Part shown: positions 56,020-64,000 of the stretch, one piece after another
How positions within the stretch are numbered: position 1 is the first letter of the stretch
Layout: each line of letters starts with the position of its first letter
Source: Gluconacetobacter liquefaciens
Lineage (GTDB): Bacteria; Pseudomonadota; Alphaproteobacteria; Acetobacterales; Acetobacteraceae
DNA length: 64,000 bases
Assembly: GCF_003350405.1 (NCBI RefSeq)
Contig: NZ_QQAW01000003.1
Coordinates: 62,001-126,000 of the forward strand
Direction: 5' to 3'
The notes under the pieces: model-generated
Database searches by the model: none
What the model was told of the DNA's origin: nothing
The model's input: only the letters and a program-made list of their open reading frames with translations
Program-made: the position numbers and the translations under genes

Positions 56020-57153
56020 ATGCGGGGCGTTTGTGCCGCCGCAATCCTTCTGCTGTCCGCCTGCGCCGAAACGGGGCAGGAGGGCGAGCGCCAGCCGGTC
56101 GCATTCGCCGCCCTGTCGGGTTGGGGACCGGACGAGGCGGCGCGTGCGTTGCCGGCTTTCCTGGCGGAATGCCGCTATCTGGGTCGCCTGCCGGCCGAGG
56201 CCACGCTGGGGCCTGACAGCGGGCTGGGCGCGCATGTCGGCGACTGGCTGCCGGCCTGTCAGGCGGCGACGGCGGTGCCTGCCGGAGACGGTGTGGCGGC
56301 GCAGCGCTTCTATGAAACATGGTTCGCACCGGTGCTGGTGTCGTCCTCCGCGCTCTTTACCGGCTATTACGAGCCCGAGATTCGGGGCGCGCTGTCGCGG
56401 GGGGGGATTTACCAGACACCGGTCTATCGGGTGCCGGAGGATCTCACGCGGGCGCGGGCGACCGACGGGCGTTCGGTTTCCGGCCACTGGCAGGGGGGGC
56501 GGTTCGTACCTTACTGGTCGCGGGCGCAGATCGATGCGGGGGCGCTGGCCGGGCGGAACCTGGAATTGCTCTGGGTGGCCGATCCGGCGGACCTGTTCTT
56601 CCTCCAGATCCAGGGTTCGGGCCGTGTGCGCCTGCCCAGCGGGCAGATCGTGCGGCTGGGCTTTGGCGGCAAGAACGGACAGCCTTATGTGCCGCTGGGG
56701 CGCGTGCTGGTGCAGAAGGGCGAGATGAGCGAGGATGCGGTGAGCATGCAGTCGATCCGTGCCTGGCTGACGGCCCATCCCGCCCAGGCCCGGGCGGTGA
56801 TGGAGGAGAATCCGAACTACGTGTTCTTCAATGCTCTGGACGATGTGCCGGCAAGCCAGGGCGCGCCCGGTGCGATGGGCGTGCCGCTGGAACCGGGGCG
56901 CTCGGCGGCCGTGGATCGGCGCGCAATTCCGCTGGGCACGCCCGTTTGGGTTGAGACGACCTTGCCTGCGCCGGCGAACCAGACCTGGCGTCGGCTGGTC
57001 TATGCGCAGGATATCGGGACCGACATCAAGGGTGCGGGACGGGCTGACCTGTTCCTGGGCTGGGGCGATGAGGCCGAGCAGACCGCCGGCGCGATGCGCC
57101 AGCATGGTCGGATGATCGCCCTGACGCCGCGCCCCGTCGTTACCCGACCCTGA
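56020..57153 (+). CDS. mltA: membrane-bound lytic murein transglycosylase A
   Basis: Lipoprotein of 377 residues that cleaves peptidoglycan glycan strands to 1,6-anhydro ends. The signal peptide ends in the lipobox LLSAC. MltA parts are ALFTGYYEPEIRGALSRGG, LFFLQIQGSGRVRLPSGQ and PNYVFFNALDD, then the 3D domain VYAQDIGTDIKGAGRADLFL with the catalytic Asp region. The ATG at 56020 gives a proper signal peptide. The stop overlaps the start of a DNA methyltransferase gene by one base. Confidence 0.95.
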   Translation: MRGVCAAAILLLSACAETGQEGERQPVAFAALSGWGPDEAARALPAFLAECRYLGRLPAEATLGPDSGLGAHVGDWLPACQAATAVPAGDGVAAQRFYETWFAPVLVSSSALFTGYYEPEIRGALSRGGIYQTPVYRVPEDLTRARATDGRSVSGHWQGGRFVPYWSRAQIDAGALAGRNLELLWVADPADLFFLQIQGSGRVRLPSGQIVRLGFGGKNGQPYVPLGRVLVQKGEMSEDAVSMQSIRAWLTAHPAQARAVMEENPNYVFFNALDDVPASQGAPGAMGVPLEPGRSAAVDRRAIPLGTPVWVETTLPAPANQTWRRLVYAQDIGTDIKGAGRADLFLGWGDEAEQTAGAMRQHGRMIALTPRPVVTRP

Positions 57154-58007
57154 TGGCACCGCGAAGCGGGCCGGGAGGCGGCACCCGTGCCCCCCGCGCC
57201 GTGCGCCAGGCGATGGGGCCGCATCTTCTGGTGCGCAACGACTGCCTGCGCGAACTGCGCCGGATGGAGGCGGATTCGGTCGATGTCGTCGTGACCTCGC
57301 CGCCCTACAATATCGGCCTGGGGTATCGGACCTATCGCGACCGCATGTCGGAAGACCAGTATCTGGACTGGATGATGGCGGTGGCGCGCGAATTGCATCG
57401 GGTGATGCGGCCTGACGGGTCGTTTTTCCTGAATATCGCGGGATCGTCGGCGCAGCCCTGGCTGCCGTTCGAACTGGCGGTGCGGCTGCGCGAGATCTTC
57501 CATTTGCAGAACCATATTAGCTGGATCAAGTCGATCTCGGTCCATGACGATACGTATGGTCATTTCAAGCCGGTCAACAGCGCGCGTTATCTGCACCGCA
57601 ATCACGAGCATCTGTTCCATCTGACGCGTTCCGGCACCGTGGAACTGCGCCGGCTGGATATCGGGGTGCCGTACAAGGACAAATCGAACATCGCGCGGCG
57701 CGGGCATGAGCAGGACAGGCGCTGCCGGGGGGATACCTGGTTCATCCCCTATGAGACGGTGCGCGACAAGGCGCAGAAATTCAATCATCCGGGGACGTTC
57801 CCGGTGCAGTTGCCGCGTCAGTGCATTCGTCTGCATGGCCGGCCGGATGCGGTGGTGCTGGATCCGTTCATGGGTACAGGGACCACGCTGGTGGCTGCCC
57901 AGATGGAAAGCGCGCGCGGTGTCGGGATCGAATTGGACGCTGCCTATGTAAAAGTGGCGCGGGAGCGGCTGAAACTGGCCATGGAAGGGGATCAATCTTC
58001 CGTCTGA
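57153..58007 (+). CDS. orphan site-specific DNA methyltransferase (beta group, N6-adenine or N4-cytosine)
   Basis: 284 residues. The catalytic motif VVTSPPYNIGLGY (TSPPY, motif IV) comes before the SAM motif AVVLDPFMGTGTTLVAAQME (motif I), the beta-group order. No target-recognition extension like that of CcrM is present at the C-terminus, so CcrM identity is doubtful. No restriction gene adjoins. ATG 57153 overlaps the mltA stop by one base, placing it in the mltA operon. N4-cytosine and N6-adenine methylation cannot be told apart here, and specificity is unknown. Confidence 0.9.
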   Translation: MAPRSGPGGGTRAPRAVRQAMGPHLLVRNDCLRELRRMEADSVDVVVTSPPYNIGLGYRTYRDRMSEDQYLDWMMAVARELHRVMRPDGSFFLNIAGSSAQPWLPFELAVRLREIFHLQNHISWIKSISVHDDTYGHFKPVNSARYLHRNHEHLFHLTRSGTVELRRLDIGVPYKDKSNIARRGHEQDRRCRGDTWFIPYETVRDKAQKFNHPGTFPVQLPRQCIRLHGRPDAVVLDPFMGTGTTLVAAQMESARGVGIELDAAYVKVARERLKLAMEGDQSSV

Positions 58008-58103
58008 TCGACCAGTTCAATCGTTTTTATTAAAAATATGATTTTGACAGATGTTTTCTATATCCGGCACACCCTCCCTTGAGACGAAAGTGGAGGAGTG
58101 GAC

Positions 58104-59528
58104 GTGTCGGTGCGTAAAGCAATAGTTTCGGTCGCGGTTCTGGGGATTGTCGCCTATGGCGGCGTTGTGGGTTATCTGACCCATTTCGACCATGAAACGG
58201 CACCGACGCTGGATACCCATTCGCCGACGCTGGCGGACCCGGTGACTTCGGCCGCGTTCGCGGCGATTCGTGAGGCACGATGCGATTATTGCCATGCGCG
58301 CAATGTCGAACTGCCTTTCTATTTCCATGTGCCGGTCGCCAACCAGTTGATGCAGCGCGATGTCGACCAGGGGTTGCGCCATTTCCGCATCGAGCCGGTG
58401 ATCGAGGCGTTCCAGACCGGGGCTGTTCCGTCCGAGGAGCAACTGGCGCGGATCGAGGAAGTGATTCGCCAGAACCGGATGCCGCCGACGCTGTATCTGC
58501 TGATGCATTGGCATGCCCATCTGTCGCAGGCGCAGCGTGACGCGCTGCTGAACTGGGTCGCCGCCGAGCGCCGTGCGCATTATGCGACGCCGGGTGTTGC
58601 CGCGCGCTTTGCCGGAGAGCCGGTCCAGCCCGTGCCCGAGAGCGTGCCCGTAGATGCGGCCAAGGTGGCCCTGGGCCAGCGGCTGTTCTTCGACAAGCAA
58701 CTGTCGGGTGACGGCACGCTGAATTGCGCCAGTTGCCACGCGCTGGATCATGGGGGCGTGGACGGGCGCGTCACGGCGCTGGGGATTGGTGGCCAGCATG
58801 GGCCGATCAACGTGCCGACCGTTTATGATTCGGTCTTCAACAAGAGCCAGTTCTGGAACGGACGCGCCGCGACGCTGGCCGAGCAGGCGGCCGGGCCGGT
58901 GATGAACCCGCTGGAAATGGGTTCGCATGACTGGGCGATCGTGGCGGACAAGGTGAAGGAAGATCCGACCTATGTCTCGGCCTTCCATGATGCGTTCGGG
59001 TCCGACGATATCGACAAGGGGCGGATTACCGATGCCATCGCGGAATATGAAAAGACGCTGATCACGCCCGACAGCCGTTTCGACCGCTATCTGAAGGGTG
59101 ACGAGCAGGCGCTGAATGCCCAGGAAAAGAACGGGTATGCGCTGTTCAAGAGCGTTGGCTGCTCGGGTTGCCATACCGGCGTTTCGCTGGGCGGGCAGGC
59201 CTTCGAGGTGATGGGGCTGGAGGGCGATTACTTCGCCGCGCGCGGCGGGGCCGTGACCGATGCCGACAAGGGGCGCTTCACCGTGACCCAGTCGCCTGAC
59301 GACATGGAACGCTTCAAGGTGCCGAACCTGCGCAATATCGCGCTGACCGCGCCCTATTTCCACGATGGCAGCGTCAAGACCCTGGAAGAGGCGGTGCGGC
59401 TGATGGCGCGTTACCAGACGCCCGACCATACACTGTCGGATCATGATATCGCTGATATCGTGGCCTTCCTGCGCACTTTGACCGGCACCTATCAGGGGCA
59501 GCCCCTGGCCGGCACGCAGGCGCCCTGA
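58104..59528 (+). CDS. tri-haem cytochrome c peroxidase (YhjA-like, MauG/CcpA superfamily)
   Basis: 474 residues anchored by an N-terminal span (AIVSVAVLGIVAYGGVVGYL). Three CxxCH haem sites are present: CDYCH (60-64) in an extra N-terminal haem domain, CASCH (208-212) and CSGCH (353-357) in the di-haem peroxidase core, with FWNGRAATLAEQAAGPVMNP and VPNLRNIALTAPYFHDGSVK. E. coli YhjA with the same layout is a quinol peroxidase. It probably reduces periplasmic H2O2 using quinol or cytochrome c. The start is GTG 58104, since GGAGGAG at 58092-58098 is too close to a GTG at 58098. Confidence 0.92.
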   Translation: MSVRKAIVSVAVLGIVAYGGVVGYLTHFDHETAPTLDTHSPTLADPVTSAAFAAIREARCDYCHARNVELPFYFHVPVANQLMQRDVDQGLRHFRIEPVIEAFQTGAVPSEEQLARIEEVIRQNRMPPTLYLLMHWHAHLSQAQRDALLNWVAAERRAHYATPGVAARFAGEPVQPVPESVPVDAAKVALGQRLFFDKQLSGDGTLNCASCHALDHGGVDGRVTALGIGGQHGPINVPTVYDSVFNKSQFWNGRAATLAEQAAGPVMNPLEMGSHDWAIVADKVKEDPTYVSAFHDAFGSDDIDKGRITDAIAEYEKTLITPDSRFDRYLKGDEQALNAQEKNGYALFKSVGCSGCHTGVSLGGQAFEVMGLEGDYFAARGGAVTDADKGRFTVTQSPDDMERFKVPNLRNIALTAPYFHDGSVKTLEEAVRLMARYQTPDHTLSDHDIADIVAFLRTLTGTYQGQPLAGTQAP

Positions 59529-59649
59529 CGCGCCTTACTTGATGCAGCGCGCGTCCGGGCTTCGATCCGGGCGCGAACTGCTTTAAGATCAGGCGGATCG
59601 GGACGATGGGCGGCATTGGGCCGCCCGCCGGCGGGCGGGGAGAACAGGG

Positions 59650-60240
59650 GTGCGCCGTCGACGGGTCCTCGGGAAAGACGAAAAGGCGCTGTGGTCGGCC
59701 TTCGTGCGCGATATCCAGCCGCTGGCCCGCAGGGCTGCCCGGCCGGCGCCTTTGGACGCTGCGCCGCCGGCTCCGCCTGCCGCCGGCCCCGCGGCGGAGC
59801 GACGGGAGCGTGTTGCCCCCTCCGTGCCTGTCGCGCCGCAATCCGAGGTGCCTCGCTTGGGGCGGCCGGGCTTTACGCTGGTGCGGTCGCGGGCGGAGGT
59901 TGCCATTGGCCATCGCGGGCCGGGTCTGGACGATACGAGCTGGCGGACGCTGGTCAGCGGCAAGCTGCGCCCGTCGCGGACGCTCGACCTGCACGGCCAG
60001 AACGCCCATGCGGCCTTCCAGCGTCTGCATGGTTTTCTGATCCAGGCCCGGTCCGACAATCTGCGCTGTGTGGAAGTCATTACCGGTCTGGGGTCGGGCC
60101 GCGATGGCGGGGTTCTGCGCCGGGAACTGCCCTTCTGGCTGGGGCGCCCGGACCTGCGGCCGCTGATCCTGGCGGTGGTGCATCCGCATGCCGCCAATCA
60201 GGGATCGGTGCGTATCCTGCTGCGCCGGGCGCGCGTCTGA
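59650..60240 (+). CDS. Smr/MutS2 C-terminal domain protein
   Basis: 196 residues with a Pro/Ala-rich first half and a C-terminal Smr domain: RTLDLHGQNAHAAFQRLHGF with the DLHG motif, CVEVITGLGSGRDGGVLRRE and LILAVVHPHAANQGSVRILL. Stand-alone Smr proteins are putative nucleases. The start is GTG 59650 after GGAGAACAGG. In related bacteria an Smr gene usually follows mltA directly; here the methyltransferase and peroxidase lie between them. Confidence 0.9.
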   Translation: MRRRRVLGKDEKALWSAFVRDIQPLARRAARPAPLDAAPPAPPAAGPAAERRERVAPSVPVAPQSEVPRLGRPGFTLVRSRAEVAIGHRGPGLDDTSWRTLVSGKLRPSRTLDLHGQNAHAAFQRLHGFLIQARSDNLRCVEVITGLGSGRDGGVLRRELPFWLGRPDLRPLILAVVHPHAANQGSVRILLRRARV

Positions 60241-60264
60241 CGCTGGTGCCGGGCGGGGAGAGGC

Positions 60265-61359
60265 CTATCCCAGGCGCCATTCCGCCATGTGAACGGCCAG
60301 CCAGCGGCGGAGCATCAGCACGGCGGTGATCTCGCCGGTCATGTCGTGCAGGTAGCGGCCGCAATCGGGGCCGCTGACCAGGGCGCGGCCGGCATCGTTC
60401 TTCAGCGTGTCGAGCGCGCCCTGGCTGCTGGCGAGGCCGACCGCGTGGCGCCAGCCGGCGACCTGTTCCGGCGGGGTGAGCATCGGCAGCATCAACCCGA
60501 TATCGAGCGATGCGGCGGCGGCGACGATCTTCCATGCGTCGTAGAGGAGGCCGGCCGGGGGGCGGCCGCGTTCCTGATTGAAGCGTTCGGCGAAGCTCGG
60601 CACCGGCTTGCCATGCACGGTCGCGCGGACATTGTCGGTCAGCGTGAAGAGTGGCGTGGCGCCGGCCTGTTCCAGCGGGGCCAGCAGGGCGTCCAGCGCC
60701 TGGGGCGGCATGGGGTCGGAGATCTGCGCCACGTCCACCTTGCCGTCACGCAATGCGGTCAGGGCTTCCTGCGGCGTGGCGAAGCCCGTGACCGGGATCG
60801 GGCGGAAGCCGAAGATGGCCATGGCCATGACGGTGGCCAGTTCGATGCCGTGATCGCTGGACACCGCAACCCGGATCGGGCGGTCGCGCACCAGGTCGCG
60901 CAGGGTGCGGTGCAGGTCCGCCCGGCCGACCACGATGGGCGAGACCAGGCTGAACAGCAGTGGCACCCAGCGGCCGAAATCGTAATGGGCGCGAGGATCG
61001 CCGGCCAGCGAGGCCACCAGCGCCGCGCCGGGGACCAGCAGGGCGGTGGCGCCGTCCGGCACCGTCTGGGTATCGAACTGGTTGGCGCCGGTCACGCCGT
61101 CCAGCCCGCTGGTGAGGTGCGTGGCCAGCGGAGAGGGCGAGCCCAGCCCCTGTGCCAGGGCCGGGGCCAGCACGGTGCTCCAGCGGCCCGCGGCGCTTTC
61201 GGCGCTGCCGGCGACCAGCAGGGTGGGGTCGATGACGGTGCCGCCGGCAGGGGCGATGGCGGCGATGTGCGTCAGGCCACCCGCGCGGGCGGCGGCGGGA
61301 ATACCGGCGAGTGCGGAGAGACCCGCCATGGCAAGAAACTGGCGGCGGTGCATGCGCAT
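60265..61359 (-). CDS. exported periplasmic binding-type protein (Bug/TctC-like)
   Basis: 364 residues with a signal peptide of basic, hydrophobic then AAARA type (RRQFLAMAGLSALAGIPAAA). The mature part shows PDGATALLVPGAALVASLAG and a later helix-rich half, similar in layout to Bug/TctC tricarboxylate-binding proteins where a DG near residue 100 binds ligand. No transporter subunits are near. The N-terminal RR may mark a Tat signal, but Sec export is also possible. Ligand and family are uncertain. Convergent with the Smr gene, 24 bases apart. Confidence 0.6.
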   Translation of the reverse strand: MRMHRRQFLAMAGLSALAGIPAAARAGGLTHIAAIAPAGGTVIDPTLLVAGSAESAAGRWSTVLAPALAQGLGSPSPLATHLTSGLDGVTGANQFDTQTVPDGATALLVPGAALVASLAGDPRAHYDFGRWVPLLFSLVSPIVVGRADLHRTLRDLVRDRPIRVAVSSDHGIELATVMAMAIFGFRPIPVTGFATPQEALTALRDGKVDVAQISDPMPPQALDALLAPLEQAGATPLFTLTDNVRATVHGKPVPSFAERFNQERGRPPAGLLYDAWKIVAAAASLDIGLMLPMLTPPEQVAGWRHAVGLASSQGALDTLKNDAGRALVSGPDCGRYLHDMTGEITAVLMLRRWLAVHMAEWRLG

Positions 61360-61518
61360 CTAGGCCCGACCGGGCCGTTGGTCAGAACAGGGAACAGGTC
61401 GGGTCGCGGGCAAAGGCGGCATCTCCACGGCAGGGGACATTCCAACGCCTGTTTCGCGCTGGAATGCGGCGAGTCTATGGCAGGTGCCGGGGAGGCCCTC
61501 GGCGGCGAAGGCGAGAGT

Positions 61519-62421
61519 TTACGGCCAGTGGACCTCGGGGGGAAGACTCATCAGGATCGCCTCGGTATTGCCGCCGGTCTTCAGGCCGAACAAGGTGCCG
61601 CGATCGTGGATCAGGTTGAATTCCACGTAGCGGCCACGCCGGACCAGTTGCGCGCGGCGTTCTTCCTCGGTCCAGCGTTCGGTCATGCGGTGGCGGACGA
61701 TGGCGGGGTAGGTTTCGAGGAAGGCCAGGCCGACATCGCGGGTGAAGGCGAAATCGGCCGCCAGGTCGCCGGTATTCAGCCGGTCGTAGAAGATGCCGCC
61801 CAGGCCGCGCGGTTCGTTGCGGTGGGGCAGGAAGAAATAGCGGTCGCACCATTCCTTGAAACGCGGGTAGTAGGCCGGGTCGTGCGCGTCGCAGGCCGCG
61901 CGGAAGCCGGCGTGGAAGCGTACGGCATCTTCCTGGGCCTCGGGGCTGTCGGGGAACATCGGTGTCAGGTCGCCGCCGCCGCCGAACCAGCCCTGGGTGG
62001 TGATGATCATCCGCGTGTTGAAATGGGCGGCGGGGACGCGGGGATTGCACATATGGGCCACCAGGCTGATGCCGGTGGCGAAGAAGCGCGGGTCTTCGGC
62101 GGCGCCGGGGATGGTGGCGCGGAACTCGGGGCTGAACGTGCCTTCGACCGTCGAGACGTTGACGCCGACCTTCTCGAACACCCGGCCGCGCATCAGGCTG
62201 ATGACCCCGCCGCCGCCCGGCGTGCCGTCCTCGTTCACGCGGTCCCACGGGGTGCGGGTGAATGTGCCGGGAGCATCGCGGCCGGGCAGGGTCTGCACGT
62301 CGCCGGCGTCCTGCTCGATCTGCTCGAAGGCGGCGCAGATGCGGTCGCGCAGGGTTTCGAACCAGGCGCGGGCCTCCTGCCTGAGATGGTCATGGGGGAT
62401 GGGCGCGCGGGTTTCTGTCAT
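61519..62421 (-). CDS. hemF: oxygen-dependent coproporphyrinogen III oxidase
   Basis: Converts coproporphyrinogen III to protoporphyrinogen IX with O2. The family blocks are [71 protein letters not shown] and [20 protein letters not shown]. 300 residues, complete. ATG 62421. It is divergent from petB with 148 bases between the start codons, putting haem synthesis next to cytochrome genes. Works together with hemC and hemD elsewhere in the window. Confidence 0.96.
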   Translation of the reverse strand: MTETRAPIPHDHLRQEARAWFETLRDRICAAFEQIEQDAGDVQTLPGRDAPGTFTRTPWDRVNEDGTPGGGGVISLMRGRVFEKVGVNVSTVEGTFSPEFRATIPGAAEDPRFFATGISLVAHMCNPRVPAAHFNTRMIITTQGWFGGGGDLTPMFPDSPEAQEDAVRFHAGFRAACDAHDPAYYPRFKEWCDRYFFLPHRNEPRGLGGIFYDRLNTGDLAADFAFTRDVGLAFLETYPAIVRHRMTERWTEEERRAQLVRRGRYVEFNLIHDRGTLFGLKTGGNTEAILMSLPPEVHWP

Positions 62422-62569
62422 GGTCGGGTCATCTTCTGCGTCGGGCGGGTCGGCGGAACGGGGGGTTTGAAACGCTGTCCATAGAGTCCGATCATGGGGG
62501 CAATTGCAAGAAGGGGCGGGGGGCCGTTATGGAAGGCGGGCGCCGTTGGGGCGGAGGATTGAGGACCGA

Positions 62570-63802
62570 ATGACGGACGAAGGTTCCCGCGACAGGCAGG
62601 ATCGACAGGAGAAGACGGGCGTTCTGCCCTGGCTGGACGCGCGACTGCCGGTCGTCTCGGCCTTTCGCCGGGAATATGTCGAGTACCGGACGCCGCGAAA
62701 CCTGAACGGGCTGTGGAATTTCGGCGCGATCCTGACGGTCGTGCTGCTGGTGATGCTGGCGACGGGCATTTTCCTCGCGATCCATTACACGCCCACCGCC
62801 GCCGGGGCGTTTGCGTCGATCGAGGCGATCGAGCGCCAGGTACCGAGCGGGTGGCTGCTGCGGTCGATCCATGTGACCGGCGCCAGCATGTTTCTGGCCG
62901 CACTGTATATCCATCTGTTTCGCGGTCTGTATTACGGGTCTTACAAGGCGCCGCGCGAAATGCTGTGGCTGACCGGACTGGTGCTGCTGGCGATGGTGAT
63001 GTTCACCGCCTTTGCCGGCTATGTGCTGCCCTGGGGGCAGATGTCGTATTGGGGCGCCGATGTTGCGGGCAAGGCTGTCGATGCGATTCCGGGCATCGGG
63101 CCGTGGCTGGAGCATTTTCTCCAGGGGGGCGATGCGCCGGGGGATGTGTCGCTGCATCGCTTCTTCATCCTGCACATGGTGCTGGCCTTCGCGGTGCTGG
63201 GCGTGGTGGGGGTGCATGTCGCGGCGCTGCATGTGACGGGCTCGAACAACCCGCTGGGGATCGAGCCCAAAGGGCCGCGCGATACGGTGCCGTTTCACCC
63301 TTATTATACCAGCAAGGACGCGCTGGGGCTGATCCTGTTCGCGCTGCTGTTTGCGGTGGTGGTGTTCTTTCTGCCCAACGTGGTGTTCGAGGCCGAGAAT
63401 TTCCGGCCCGCTAACCCGCTGCATACGCCGGCCGATATCGAGCCCGAATGGTATTTCCTGCCGTTCTACGGGATTCTTCAGTCGGTGCCGTCGAAATTCG
63501 GCGGGTTGCTGGCCTCGGTGGGGGCGATCCTGGTGTTGTTCCTGGTGCCGTGGCTCGACCGCTCGCCGATCCGTTCGGCGCGGTTTCGGCCGCTTTATCG
63601 GGTCGGCATGGGGGTGCTGGTCGTCTGCTTCATCCTGCTGGGCTTCGTCGGCCGGCATCATGCGCAGGGGGGGTGGATGATCGCGGGGCGGATCGCGGTC
63701 GTTTATTATTTCGCGCATTTTCTGGTTCTGCTGCCGCTGTCTGCGCGGTGGGAGCGTGGGGTCGTGCTGCCGGAGAGCATTGCCGGGGGGCGCGGCGTAT
63801 GA
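62570..63802 (+). CDS. petB: ubiquinol-cytochrome c reductase cytochrome b subunit
   Basis: Core subunit of the bc1 complex, 410 residues with eight spans. Haem-ligand His pairs are 14 residues apart as required: HVTGASMFLAALYIH and HMVLAFAVLGVVGVH. The Qo motif PEWY is in IEPEWYFLPFYGIL, and GSNNPLGIEPKG is present. The start is ATG 62570 after GAGGA. Its stop overlaps the start of cytochrome c1 by 4 bases (ATGA). The usual first gene, Rieske petA, is not upstream; hemF is there on the other strand. The name fbcB is also used. Confidence 0.96.
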   Translation: MTDEGSRDRQDRQEKTGVLPWLDARLPVVSAFRREYVEYRTPRNLNGLWNFGAILTVVLLVMLATGIFLAIHYTPTAAGAFASIEAIERQVPSGWLLRSIHVTGASMFLAALYIHLFRGLYYGSYKAPREMLWLTGLVLLAMVMFTAFAGYVLPWGQMSYWGADVAGKAVDAIPGIGPWLEHFLQGGDAPGDVSLHRFFILHMVLAFAVLGVVGVHVAALHVTGSNNPLGIEPKGPRDTVPFHPYYTSKDALGLILFALLFAVVVFFLPNVVFEAENFRPANPLHTPADIEPEWYFLPFYGILQSVPSKFGGLLASVGAILVLFLVPWLDRSPIRSARFRPLYRVGMGVLVVCFILLGFVGRHHAQGGWMIAGRIAVVYYFAHFLVLLPLSARWERGVVLPESIAGGRGV

Positions 63803-64000
63803 GGGGCGGGATGATCCTGCGGTGCGTGTCGGTGCTGGCCTTTGCCGCGCCGCTGGCCGATCTGTCGCCCGCCGTTGCGCAGGCGGGGCCGCATGACCGG
63901 GCGCCGCATCAGGCCTGGAGCTTCGAGGGGCCTCTGGGGCGCTTCGATCTCTCGGCCGTCCAGCGCGGTTATGCCGTCTATGCTCAGGTCTGTTCGGCCT
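63799..64000 (+). CDS. petC: cytochrome c1 (petC), 5' part only
   Basis: The frame begins at ATG 63799, overlapping petB, and is cut by the window end after about 67 codons. It shows a hydrophobic signal peptide (RCVSVLAFAAPLADLSPAVA) then HQAWSFEGPLGRFDLSAVQR and GYAVYAQVCSA, the conserved start of cytochrome c1 up to the first Cys of the CxxCH haem site. Second redox subunit of the bc1 complex, passing electrons to soluble cytochrome c. Confidence 0.93.
   Translation, partial: MRGGMILRCVSVLAFAAPLADLSPAVAQAGPHDRAPHQAWSFEGPLGRFDLSAVQRGYAVYAQVCSA

Noticed and set aside
57153-58007. CcrM (GANTC methyltransferase)
   Set aside because: The protein ends soon after motif I and lacks the C-terminal domain of CcrM, so only an orphan methyltransferase can be claimed.
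60289-62484. 731-codon open frame on the plus strand
   Set aside because: Spans the opposite strand of two real genes (binding protein and hemF) and the gap between them; no motif, low-complexity composition.

Overview
The window is a high-GC, gene-dense stretch of an alphaproteobacterial chromosome. The gene content points to the Acetobacteraceae (acetic acid bacteria, Gluconacetobacter-like). Pointers are phosphatidylethanolamine N-methyltransferase, the murJ-mutS-glnD run, a Tim44-like/MltA/Smr neighbourhood beside secB, hemC divergent from tsaD, and REP-like palindromes at gene ends. The assignment to family is inference from content, not from a database match. No rRNA, tRNA or CRISPR array was found.

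Layout. Bases 1-5600 carry uvrB, an aldose epimerase, greB, gshB and pmtA. Bases 5763-8187 hold a compact operon of a degenerate haem-copper oxidase subunit I, haem O synthase (ctaB) and a 45-residue membrane peptide. It looks like the remnant of a cytochrome c oxidase locus. Bases 8208-17373 are accessory: an intact ORF with an IS256-transposase-like C-terminal part and one catalytic acid replaced, a carotenoid oxygenase pair divergent from a TetR gene with a perfect inverted repeat between them, a large exported peptidoglycan-binding-type protein, and two neighbouring genes each broken by one frameshift. Bases 17315-23545 hold a Tim44-like protein, pmbA, an M16 peptidase, thrC and a royal-jelly/yellow family protein.

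Bases about 23830-27180 form an AT-richer island. Its core is a two-gene operon of a ParA-type ATPase followed, with a 4-base overlap, by a stand-alone SIR2-family putative NADase. This is the best candidate for an undescribed system, most likely anti-phage. Housekeeping resumes at 27236: M32 carboxypeptidase, a TPR glycosyltransferase-like protein, an MHS transporter, an aldehyde dehydrogenase, a VIT-family transporter, glnD, mutS, murJ, glutathione peroxidase, a nucleoside transporter, an M20 peptidase, and two exported or membrane proteins, one with an HEYAH motif.

Bases 47621-64000 carry gpsA-rlmJ-tsaD divergent from hemC-hemD, a polyol-type MFS transporter with a long AT-rich upstream region, secB, a second Tim44-like protein, mltA, an orphan DNA methyltransferase, a tri-haem cytochrome c peroxidase, an Smr protein, a periplasmic binding-type protein, hemF, and cytochrome b (petB) overlapping the start of cytochrome c1 (petC), which runs off the window. 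No Rieske gene lies next to petB. Haem supply (hemC, hemD, hemF, ctaB), the bc1 subunits and the peroxidase suggest cytochrome c is reduced in this organism. The only oxidase subunit I seen here has lost its oxygen-reducing site.
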